Notes: generated from the letters alone by a model not told the origin. Counted from the stretch's first letter, positions 1-5,563 are shown. The stretch: DNA of 5,646 bases from Parcubacteria group bacterium GW2011_GWB1_42_6 (GCA_000997475.1 LCEC01000023.1:8183-13828); one strand, 5' to 3'. Made by a program: numbers and translations.

Positions 1-473
1 CAATTAGTTATCCAACCGGCATCACCCGTGACCACTTGCACGGCAAAAAGTGTTATCGGACTAGCGGCAGGATTACTATTTTCGTCATTTGTTAAAATTA
101 AAGAAGTCGCCGTGGCGCCGTTTAAAGTCGGCTGGCCCGGGACATTGGCTGAACTATAAGTCTCGGAAGCAACTGAAGCCGTGCCGGTCTGCTCTAAACT
201 ATCTTTAGTTTGGACCGTATAACCGTAACATTTGTTCGGGTCCAGACCAATATCAGAATAAGAAGCGCCGGCTTGCCAGCCGCTGTCTGTGCCGTTGGCG
301 CCTTGATTGCTGGCACAGGCGGTATAAGTAAAAGAATAACTAATAGTACTATAGTCGTAGCCAGCAGTAGCGGCCATGGAAATCTGACCATCAGTATTAT
401 TATTAGGCGCCGTGTCAAAAGTCCAAGTATTATCAAGAGTGGCTTGAGTAACCGAAGGCGCCCATGTGTCGGC
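1..473 (-). CDS. Fibronectin-III-like continuation of the glycine-rich protein, shifted frame, cut by window edge
   Basis: From about 473 down to base 1 a second minus-strand frame is fully open, without its own start, and encodes roughly 157 residues. It reads DTWAPSVTQATLDNTWTF, then a module with YSFTYTACASN, SGWQAGASYSDIGLDPN and CYGYTVQTKDS, then a linker (SSANVPGQPTLNG) and a second module beginning SLILTNDENSNPA and ending FAVQVVTG at the edge. The GLDPN..Y.Y.V..KD pattern and the Pro-rich linker between modules are typical of fibronectin type III-like repeats in large surface proteins. It follows directly from the Gly-rich frame upstream, so I read both as one gene whose frame is shifted by one base near 471-490. 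The 3' end lies outside the window. Whether the break is a real mutation or an assembly or sequencing error cannot be told here. Confidence 0.65.
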
Positions 474-1266
474 CACCTCCACCGCCGCCGGGAACGCCGC
501 CAGCGCCACCCACTTGTGCAGCTTCTGAACCGCCGCCCCCGCCTCCGCCCTTGGTTAAATCATTGTTGCCAGGACTGCCTGCGGCGCCGTCATTAGCCGC
601 CCCGCCGGTGCCGGTACCAACACTGCTATTAGCATCGCCGCCTGCGGTTGATACATTATTAGAGGCGTTATCAGCGGTATTGCCGATGCCATCTGGTCCT
701 CCGGCGCCGCCGCCCCCTGCCCCAACATCACCAGTAGTATTACCATCGCCGCCATTGCCGCCTGCGTGGGATGCGGCATCATTATATGTTGAAGCGGCTA
801 AAGTTCCCCCTGTGCCGTTGTTATTATTTGCTGCCGCTCCGCCGCCATCAGCCACCACTGTGGTCACGCCAAAAGTGCTGTCAGCACCGTTCACCTCTGA
901 AGAGCCGCCTGCGCCAACATCAACCGCATATCCAGTGCCCGGCGTAACAGCAACTCCAGTGGACTTGGCGTAAGCGCCTCCTCCGCCTCCGCCTCCGCCA
1001 TTATTATTTATTGAGCCGCCTCCACCACCACCACCCCAGCATTCCACGTCAACAGCGTATATGCCGTCCGCGGGATTAAAATCTTGGCTGCCGCCGGTGT
1101 AAGCAAATGGTTCCGGACTGGCCGCTCTAGTTGTTAAAACTTCCGGCGGAAAAGGAGGGTTTTGCCAAACTTTTGGCCAGCCGGAAAATAACCAAGCAAA
1201 AATCAGCGCAAAAACCAAAAATCCGCGCCAGAATTTGATTGCTTTTTTGGAATCAATTCCCATCAC
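433..1266 (-). CDS. Secreted glycine-rich surface protein, N-terminal part (frameshifted)
   Basis: The protein begins with a basic stretch (about residues 6-13, two Lys then Lys and Arg) and a hydrophobic segment (about residues 14-27, FLVFALIFAWLF), which reads as a Sec signal peptide or membrane anchor. A Pro-rich linker follows. Next comes a glycine-rich domain of the type that opens with FAYTGGSQDF and a beta-strand ending in CWGGGGGGG, then AYAKSTGVAVTPG and YAVDVGAGG, typical of bacterial glycine-rich surface proteins. The rest is Gly/Asn/Ala repeats. GTG (1266) and ATG (1263) are adjacent and either could be the start; no convincing Shine-Dalgarno is visible. The frame ends at a TGA (433-435) just after the last Gly run, with an implausible short tail. 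Coding-like sequence resumes in another frame, so this is probably the front of a longer protein broken by an indel. The likely role is extracellular or cell-surface; the ligand is unknown. Confidence 0.7.
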   Translation of the reverse strand: MMGIDSKKAIKFWRGFLVFALIFAWLFSGWPKVWQNPPFPPEVLTTRAASPEPFAYTGGSQDFNPADGIYAVDVECWGGGGGGGSINNNGGGGGGGGAYAKSTGVAVTPGTGYAVDVGAGGSSEVNGADSTFGVTTVVADGGGAAANNNNGTGGTLAASTYNDAASHAGGNGGDGNTTGDVGAGGGGAGGPDGIGNTADNASNNVSTAGGDANSSVGTGTGGAANDGAAGSPGNNDLTKGGGGGGGSEAAQVGGAGGVPGGGGGGRHMGAFGYSSHS

Positions 1267-1354
1267 TATTTTTTTGAAAATTCTCTTTTGAAATATAACT
1301 TTGTAAAATAAAGCTGTATTTCGAGGTAAAATTTAAGCGTTTTTTCTTTATTTC

Positions 1355-1383
1355 ATCATAACCAAAAACCGACCCTAAATCAA
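1355..1383 (-). promoter_or_regulatory. Candidate promoter of the glycine-rich protein gene
   Basis: On the minus strand TTGATT (1378-1383) and TATGAT (1355-1360) are separated by exactly 17 bases, matching the sigma-70 consensus with two and one mismatches. Transcription would begin near 1348, giving a leader of about 80 bases. The -35 box lies in the loop of the rRNA terminator hairpin, so the two elements overlap. Confidence 0.45.
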
Positions 1384-1395
1384 GAGTCGGTTTTT
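1364..1395 (-). terminator. Intrinsic terminator of the 16S rRNA unit
   Basis: AAAAACCGAC (1364-1373) and GTCGGTTTTT (1386-1395) form a perfect 10-bp stem around a 12-base loop. The stem is flanked by A/T runs on both sides, so it could act in either direction. It is the first such signal after the 16S trailer and lies before the glycine-rich gene, so it probably ends the rRNA transcript. Confidence 0.65.
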
Positions 1396-1431
1396 ATAAC
1401 AGCAATATATAAGCGAATTACCTCACCTCTT

Positions 1432-1500
1432 CGAGCCTGAGGGCTTTCAGAGCCCGAACGGCCCGCCCTCTCCTTGATAAGGAGAGGAGGAAGAGGAGAC
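1432..1500. repeat. Palindromic GA/CT-rich intergenic element
   Basis: This lies in the gene-free interval 1267-1677. CCTCTCCTT (1467-1475) and AAGGAGAGG (1479-1487) form a perfect 9-bp stem with a 3-base loop, followed by a purine-rich run. A smaller hairpin (GGGCT/AGCCC, 1441-1455) precedes it. The layout (CCTC-rich palindrome plus GA-rich tail) resembles the element at 4143-4171, suggesting a dispersed palindromic repeat family. This is a resemblance, not a proven relationship. If transcribed, it would lie in the rRNA trailer. Confidence 0.45.
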
Positions 1501-1503
1501 GCG

Positions 1504-1548
1504 TTAATTTCTTTTAGTTGCCCCGAAGCGATCTTTCAGATTGTACGC
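1504..1548 (-). other. 3' arm of the pre-16S processing stem
   Basis: This trailer sequence is complementary to the 16S leader at 3658-3701. Bases 1504-1527 pair with 3678-3701 over 24 bp with two G-U wobbles. After a 9 x 9 internal loop, 1537-1543 pair with 3662-3668 (CAGATTG on the plus strand here), and after a one-base bulge 1545-1548 pair with 3658-3661. Stems bracketing 16S rRNA are the usual RNase III substrate in bacterial pre-rRNA maturation. Confidence 0.85.
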
Positions 1549-1581
1549 TTATCAATCCCAGTTTAGGGTCCTGGTGACCAA

Positions 1582-1668
1582 TCGCGTAAAGTCTTACGAC
1601 CACGCGACTATCGACACCTCCATATTTTATACCCCGCAGTTGCGGGGTTTTCGTCCAAAGGACGAAAA
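1582..1668 (-). other. 16S trailer hairpins between mature 3' end and processing stem
   Basis: Three hairpins lie in the trailer. The first pairs 1582-1587 with 1602-1607 (TCGCGT/ACGCGA) plus an inner GTC/GAC. The second pairs 1631-1637 with 1642-1648 (ACCCCGC/GCGGGGT, 4-base loop). The third pairs 1648-1656 with 1660-1668 (9 bp, AAA loop on the plus strand); it shares base 1648 with the second. No tRNA, 5S or 23S sequence is recognisable here. Confidence 0.6.
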
Positions 1669-2621
1669 AAAATATAGAAAGGAGGTGATCCATCCACAGC
1701 TTCCGCTACGGATGCCTTGTTACGACTTCTTCCCTGTCACCGATCCTACCTTGTCGGCTCTAATGAGCCGCTTCCGGTATTACCGGCTCCCTTGAAGTGA
1801 CGGGCGGTGAGTACAAAACTCGAGAACGTATTCACCGCGGCATGGCTGATCCGCGATTACTAGCGATTCCGGCTTCATGAGGGCGGGTTGCAGCCCTCAA
1901 TCCGAACTGGGGCCGACTTTGATGGGATTAGCTCCGCCTTACGGCTTCGCAGCCCATTGTATCGGCCATTGTAGCACGTGTGTAGCCCAGGGTGTCAAAG
2001 GACCACGCTGATTTGACGTCATCCCCACCTTCCTCCCCGTTGTCCGAGGCAGTTTGCTGCGACACTTATAACGCAGCATGGGGGTTGCGCTCGTTTACTC
2101 ACTTAAGAGAACAGCTCACGCCACGAGCTGACGACAACCGTGCAGCACCTGACTCTAACGTCCGTGAGGACTGCCGACGTTTCTGCCGGCATTCGTTAGA
2201 GTTTCTAACCCTGGTAAGGTTCCCCGCTTATTGTCGAATTGAACCACATGCTCCACCGCTTGTGCGAGTTCCCGTCTATTCCTTTGAGTTTTAATCTTGC
2301 GATCGTACTTCCCAGGCGGATCACTTAACGCGTTAGCTACGCCACTTGAAGGGTCGATACTTCAAATAGCTAGTGATCATCGTTTAGGGCGTGGACTACA
2401 AGGGTATCTAATCCTTTTTGCTCCCCACGCTTTCGTTTCTCAGGGTCAGGAATACGCCAGCTGAATGCCTTCGCCTTTGGTGTTCCCCACGATATCAACG
2501 GATTTCACCCCTACACCGTGAGTTCCATCAGCCTCTCATATCCTCTAGTCTTGACGTTTCCCGCGCGGTTCTAAAGTTAAGCCTTAGAATTTAACACAGG
2601 ACTATCAAAACCCCCTACAAA

Positions 2622-2652
<31 letters not shown>

Positions 2653-3090
2653 TGAGGCACTCGTATTACCGCTCCTGCTGGCACGAGTTTAGGAGCCCCT
2701 TATTCGCCGCTTACGCTCAAAAATTGTTGGGCGGCAAAAGTATTTTACATCCCGAAGGACTTCTTCATACACGCGGCGTCGCTTCTTCAGGCTTTCGCCC
2801 ATTGAGAAAGGTTCTTGACTGCAGCCTCCCGTAGGAGTCCGGGCAGTGTCTCAGTCCCGATGTTGGGGGCCAACCTCTCAGTCCCCCTACCCGTCATAGC
2901 CTTGGTGGGCCATTACCTCACCAACTAGCTGATAGGACGCAGGCCTCTCTAGAAGCAAGTGCATTGCTGCACCCTTTAAATGAGAATGACTTTCGTCCCC
3001 TCATTTCCATCTTGTATTAGTTCACCTTTCGATGAATTATTCAAGACTTCAAGGTAAGTTGCCTACGCGTTACTAACCCGTTTGCCACTC

Positions 3091-3538
3091 GCCTTCAACT
3101 CGAACAATTAACACTTAACTTTTTACAATTAACCTTTTAATTTTTTCGACAACCCGCCAAGTTGTTTGGCGATTTGTTCCGCCGATTGTTTCAAAAATTT
3201 AAAACAATCTAAATTTATAAGTGAACTTTCGTAAGCTATATCCAAAGCGGCAACCGATTCATTGATTGAACCCAAAGCGTTTTCGATATAACGATTGAAA
3301 TCCTTATCTGATTTCTTCGCCGATCCTTCCGCTATGTTCAACGAAACGGATAAAACCGCTCTTATTAACTGCCTGACCAAGTCATTATGAGTTTTCGAAA
3401 ATTTTTCCGTAACACCAACTACCATTCTATAGAATTTCTTAGAATCTTTATAAACAGGAAAGTCTAAGAATCTGAACGTTTGCATGTTTTTTGTAGTTAA
3501 GTGTTGATTGTTAACTGTCAATTGTTCGAGCCAAAGGC
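3091..3538 (-). other. Protein-coding intervening sequence at the tip of 16S helix 6 (V1)
   Basis: In the transcript, after GCAAGTCGAACGA, the strand GCCUUUGGCUCGAACAAUU (3538-3520) pairs with AAUUGUUCGAGUUGAAGGC (3109-3091) over 19 bp with three wobbles. A 14-base one-sided bulge follows, and then 11 more pairs join 3505-3495 with 3120-3110. The outer part is probably host helix 6 and the inner part the insertion, giving an insertion of roughly 410-430 bp. Normal 16S sequence (GGCGAGTGGCAAACGGG) resumes right after. A long terminal stem with a coding loop is typical of rRNA intervening sequences, which are cut out by RNase III without religation. I see no group I or group II intron core or LAGLIDADG endonuclease. 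If excised, the 5' rRNA fragment would be only about 80 bases. Confidence 0.88.
3129..3485 (-). CDS. S23/IVP-family four-helix-bundle protein encoded inside 16S rRNA
   Basis: This 118-residue protein matches the rRNA intervening-sequence (S23, four-helix bundle) family in length and layout. It has an N-terminal helix starting FRFLDFPVYKDSKKFY, then QLIRAVLSVSLNIAEG (residues 39-54, the family's Q-RA-S-NIAEG signature), then SDKDFNRYIENALGS (59-73) with Glu76, and a Lys-rich C-terminal helix. I chose ATG at 3485 because it puts the family's start motif at the N-terminus; a TTG at 3521 in the same frame would add 12 residues translated from the stem and looks spurious. No Shine-Dalgarno is visible. 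Family members usually sit in 23S rRNA insertions or stand alone in genomes; the molecular role is unsettled, with rRNA binding or a link to intervening-sequence persistence suggested. The gene lies entirely in the insertion loop and is transcribed with the rRNA, so translation would have to compete with rRNA folding and excision. Confidence 0.85.
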   Translation of the reverse strand: MQTFRFLDFPVYKDSKKFYRMVVGVTEKFSKTHNDLVRQLIRAVLSVSLNIAEGSAKKSDKDFNRYIENALGSINESVAALDIAYESSLINLDCFKFLKQSAEQIAKQLGGLSKKLKG

Positions 3539-3561
3539 TCGTTCGACTTGCATGCCTTATC

Positions 3562-3601
<40 letters not shown>

Positions 3602-3621
3602 AATAATAAACACAGAGTAAC

Positions 3622-3651
3622 GCGAAATTTCGACCGCGCGTTTCCGCGCGG
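3622..3651 (-). other. GC-rich leader hairpins just upstream of mature 16S
   Basis: CCGCGCG (3634-3640) and CGCGCGG (3645-3651) form a 7-bp hairpin with a 4-base loop. Next to it is the palindrome CGAAATTTCG (3623-3632). Both lie inside the long processing stem, between its leader arm and the mature 5' end, where local structure commonly assists 5' maturation. Confidence 0.55.
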
Positions 3652-3657
3652 AATCCC

Positions 3658-3701
3658 GCGTCAATCTGCGTTCTGATTTCGGGACAACTAAAAGAAATCA
3701 A
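3658..3701 (-). other. 5' arm of the pre-16S processing stem
   Basis: This is the partner of 1504-1548. The core is the minus-strand sequence TTTCTTTTAGTTGTCCCGAA (3697-3678), which pairs with the trailer with one G-U wobble; CAGATTG and ACGC follow on the inner side. Bases 3683-3691 are also complementary to 3754-3762, so an alternative local hairpin is possible. Confidence 0.85.
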
Positions 3702-3704
3702 TGG

Positions 3705-3751
3705 TTCGACAAGCTCACCACAGGTTCTTTCGATAAACTCACCACGGGTTT
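3705..3751. repeat. Two tandem 23-base repeat copies in the 16S leader
   Basis: TTCGACAAGCTCACCACAGG plus TTC (3705-3727) and TTCGATAAACTCACCACGGG plus TTT (3729-3751) match at 19 of 23 positions with a 24-base period. The TTCGACAAGCTCA core resembles a short repeat dispersed in many bacterial genomes. The pair sits between the leader processing arm and its possible alternative partner. Confidence 0.6.
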
Positions 3752-3834
3752 TCTTAGTTGTCTAACTAATTTTCCTGCTCACACTTAATTGCTGGTGAAA
3801 ACGAATTGTTAACGTTCTTTCCGGAGATAACGAA

Positions 3835-3852
3835 ACCCGCGAAGAAGCGGGT
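3835..3852 (-). promoter_or_regulatory. Leader hairpin, possible attenuator or processing element
   Basis: ACCCGC and GCGGGT form a 6-bp stem around a 6-base loop. On the minus strand it is followed by TTTCGTT, a weak U-tract, so it might slow or terminate polymerase early in the rRNA leader. No clear boxA antitermination sequence was found nearby. Confidence 0.35.
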
Positions 3853-3922
3853 GTGCAACCTTTAAATCTTCGCTTGTAATAAGTGTCTTATTACATTAGG
3901 TTAAATTATCTTTTACTTCTCT

Positions 3923-3950
3923 ATTCTACTCGATCCGGAGAGCTTGTCAA
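3923..3950 (-). promoter_or_regulatory. 16S rRNA promoter
   Basis: On the minus strand a perfect TTGACA (3945-3950) and TAGAAT (3923-3928, one mismatch from TATAAT) are 16 bases apart. The start would be near 3915, about 310 bases before mature 16S. It is the best promoter-like sequence I found upstream of the gene and outside the processing stem, as expected for an rRNA promoter. Confidence 0.75.
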
Positions 3951-4000
3951 CCCCCGCAACTAATCGGCATTTTTAAATTCATCCTTGGATATTTTTTACT

Positions 4001-4100
4001 CTCTTTTGTCATCCCCGCCCCGCAGCTGCGGGGTAAACTGCAGGCGGGGATCCAGACCCGAATCAATCTGGATTCCCGTTTTCACGGGAATGACAAAGAG
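4001..4100. repeat. MITE-like element with terminal inverted repeats and nested hairpins
   Basis: The ends CTCTTTTGTCAT (4001-4012) and ATGACAAAGAG (4090-4100) are inverted repeats differing by one T. Inside lie ATCCCCGCC/GGCGGGGAT (4011-4019/4043-4051) enclosing the 16-bp palindrome CCCCGCAGCTGCGGGG (4018-4033), then TCCAGA/TCTGGA (4051-4056/4067-4072), then ATTCCCGT/ACGGGAAT (4072-4079/4084-4091). No transposase is encoded. The GTCATTCCCG..CGGGAAT..CCAG vocabulary is that of short palindromic repeats scattered through many bacterial genomes, so this is probably a non-autonomous dispersed element. It lies upstream of the rRNA promoter. Confidence 0.75.
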
Positions 4101-4142
4101 AATGATGCTGATTAGGTGTGGGGGTTAATCTCTTGGGCAGCG

Positions 4143-4171
4143 CCCCTCCTTTAGGAGGGGTTTGGGGGAGA
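4143..4171. repeat. Short palindromic repeat with G-rich tail
   Basis: CCCCTCCT (4143-4150) and AGGAGGGG (4153-4160) form a perfect 8-bp stem with a 2-base loop, followed by TTTGGGGGAGA. The layout resembles the element at 1467-1487. The rest of 3951-4190 outside this and the MITE-like element shows nothing I can name. Confidence 0.55.
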
Positions 4172-4186
4172 TTTTTATCAAAGTAA

Positions 4187-4226
4187 TAAAAAAGCGCGCG
4201 GAATTTTCATGTTTTTCCGCGCGCTT
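4187..4226 (-). terminator. Intrinsic terminator of the SPFH operon
   Basis: AAGCGCGCGGAA (4192-4203) and TTCCGCGCGCTT (4215-4226) form a perfect 12-bp GC-rich stem with an 11-base loop. On the minus strand it is followed by a T-run (TTTTTTATT). It begins about 20 bases after the stop codon of the SPFH gene. Confidence 0.92.
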
Positions 4227-4246
4227 GAAATTTGTTGAAAGGTGCT

Positions 4247-5107
4247 TTATCTTCTCATTTGTGAAGCTACAGCGGCTGTTTTGGCGTCAAAACTTCCTCC
4301 GCCGTTGCCCACAATGACAACAGTGTTATTTCCTTTCTGGGCGCCGACTTCGGCGATTTTTTGGGCCGCCTCCCATTGCATAAAATCGACATATCCGGGA
4401 TTCTGTTTTAATGCCTGGCCGATTCTCTCAATTGCGAAAACTTTGGATTCGGCCGCGGCTTTTTCATTTTCTGCTTCCCAGATTGCCTTGTCGGGTTTGA
4501 TATTGGAGAGTTCGACATTTTGGAGATTTATGGGAACTTTGTTGAGTTTGAAAATTTCGATCACCGCGCCGACAATACTGTCATTGACGGCCCTATAATT
4601 GGCCATGATTTCTTTGTGGCCTTCATAACGCGAGAACGTGTCTCTGGCGCGGTTGCGAATATCCATAGCCGCAAACCGTTCATAGACTTCTCGCAGTGTA
4701 ATCTGACGGACTCTTGGATCCGTTGTGGGCGCGGGAGTGACTTGGATAAAAATGGAATTGCGCGTGTTCTCGTCAGTCGGAACCATTCCTCTAATGTATA
4801 AATCCACGCTCAACGGTGTTCCATTTTTGGTGAGTATTCGGTGGTCCTGTTTATCCGGAGAAGCATCGGCGGAAAGGAACTGTTCTTTAACCGTGGTGCT
4901 GTTTGCCTCCAGAAGGACCAGAATGTTCTTCTGGCCTCCTGTTCCTTCTTCGCCTATGTCTACCATTCCTGATTCCCAGATTTTTTCCTGAAAACCGTCG
5001 GGGGTAAGAACTTTTGCGATGTTGCCGCTCGGAATTTCGCGGTAAACGCCACAGCCGTTAGCGATTATTACTACTAACAGAATTATGAAGGGTATCAACC
5101 GTTTCAT
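4247..5107 (-). CDS. SPFH/Band-7 domain (prohibitin-like) lipoprotein
   Basis: The 286-residue protein starts MKRLIPFIILLVVIIANGCG: a short basic start, a hydrophobic core and a lipobox-like ANGC with Cys19, suggesting a membrane-anchored lipoprotein facing outward. An SPFH domain follows: YREIPSGNIAKVLTPDGF (about 22-39), NGTPLSVDLYIRGMVP (about 95-110), LREVYERFAAMDIRNRARD (about 138-156), and INLQNVELSNIKPDKAIWEA (about 195-214). A charged Ala/Glu/Lys-rich, probably coiled-coil segment (about 212-260) follows, and the C-terminus contains VVIVGNGGG. SPFH proteins form rings or scaffolds at membranes and often modulate proteases or other membrane complexes; the partner here is unknown. ATG 5107 is supported by AAGGAG (5116-5121) eight bases upstream. 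It is the second gene of an operon with the two-helix membrane protein at 5155-5451. SPFH proteins often pair with NfeD-like or HflC/K-like partners, but neither is recognisable here. Confidence 0.9.
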   Translation of the reverse strand: MKRLIPFIILLVVIIANGCGVYREIPSGNIAKVLTPDGFQEKIWESGMVDIGEEGTGGQKNILVLLEANSTTVKEQFLSADASPDKQDHRILTKNGTPLSVDLYIRGMVPTDENTRNSIFIQVTPAPTTDPRVRQITLREVYERFAAMDIRNRARDTFSRYEGHKEIMANYRAVNDSIVGAVIEIFKLNKVPINLQNVELSNIKPDKAIWEAENEKAAAESKVFAIERIGQALKQNPGYVDFMQWEAAQKIAEVGAQKGNNTVVIVGNGGGSFDAKTAAVASQMRR

Positions 5108-5154
5108 TGCTCAATCTCCTTGAAATGAGTTTTGTTTTTAATTTGGCGCGAAAT

Positions 5155-5451
5155 TTACTTCGTGTGGCGCCGTTCAAAATCCTGCTGCTGCTTGATTACT
5201 TCCGATCGATCAATGACCTTTCGGGGCGCAACATTGACAACCCCGGAAGAAAATAAGTAGATTCCAAAGCCGATAAGAATGGTCACAATCAGGACATTCC
5301 TTGTCTTTTTTATCATCTTCTGCGCGCTTTCGCTTAAAGACATGTAAAAAGGCGCATAACGCAGGAAAAGAAAAGTTCCGGCGATAATAAAGGCGATAGC
5401 GACAACAACGACCGTGATTTGGACCTGGTACATTATTAAATAATCCGTCAT
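5155..5451 (-). CDS. Small membrane protein with two transmembrane helices, unknown function
   Basis: The 98-residue protein has two clear hydrophobic segments, about residues 11-31 (ITVVVVAIAFIIAGTFLFL) and 52-70 (NVLIVTILIGFGIYLFSSGV). A loop rich in Lys/Ser/Met separates them and the C-terminal tail is charged (DRSEVIKQQQDFERRHTK). The start at 5451 is preceded by AAGGAGGTGA, a full match to the 16S anti-Shine-Dalgarno, seven bases from GGAGG to the ATG; an internal ATG six codons later lacks this. It precedes the SPFH lipoprotein gene by 47 bases with no terminator between, so they are probably co-transcribed and may act at the same membrane. I do not recognise the family. Confidence 0.8.
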   Translation of the reverse strand: MTDYLIMYQVQITVVVVAIAFIIAGTFLFLRYAPFYMSLSESAQKMIKKTRNVLIVTILIGFGIYLFSSGVVNVAPRKVIDRSEVIKQQQDFERRHTK

Positions 5452-5457
5452 TCTTTC

Positions 5458-5466
5458 ACCTCCTTA
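5458..5466 (-). promoter_or_regulatory. Near-perfect Shine-Dalgarno of the small membrane protein
   Basis: The minus-strand TAAGGAGGT is complementary to the 3' end of the 16S rRNA in this same window (ACCUCCUU). It fixes the start of the small membrane protein at 5451 and shows that classical Shine-Dalgarno initiation is used, in contrast to the S23-type ORF, which lacks one. Confidence 0.85.
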
Positions 5467-5563
5467 TTTGGATTATCTGATTGTTAAAAAACAGGGATTA
5501 AATGGTTTTTTGTTTCTATATATAAAAATATAAAAGAATTTTTGCCACCAAATCCGATTTTGT

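Noticed and set aside
464..973. Plus-strand proline-rich open frame of 169 codons
   Set aside because: It is the antisense shadow of the Gly-rich coding sequence (Gly codons read as Pro/Ala on the other strand). It has no ribosome-binding site or signal, and the minus frame has a signal peptide and a recognised domain.
1400..1677. tRNA, 5S or start of 23S in the 16S trailer
   Set aside because: No cloverleaf with a TTC loop, no 5S core and no 23S start could be read on the minus strand; the region is explained by the processing stem and hairpins.
3091..3538. Group I or group II intron in 16S
   Set aside because: I see no intron core motifs, no LAGLIDADG or reverse-transcriptase domain, and the ends form a simple long stem as in intervening sequences. 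A structural-model search would settle it.
4001..4100. CRISPR repeat
   Set aside because: The hairpins are different from one another, nested and unspaced, with no regular repeat-spacer pattern.
4242..4991. Three plus-strand open frames opposite the SPFH gene
   Set aside because: They are antisense shadows of a well-supported gene that has a Shine-Dalgarno, a lipobox and an SPFH domain.
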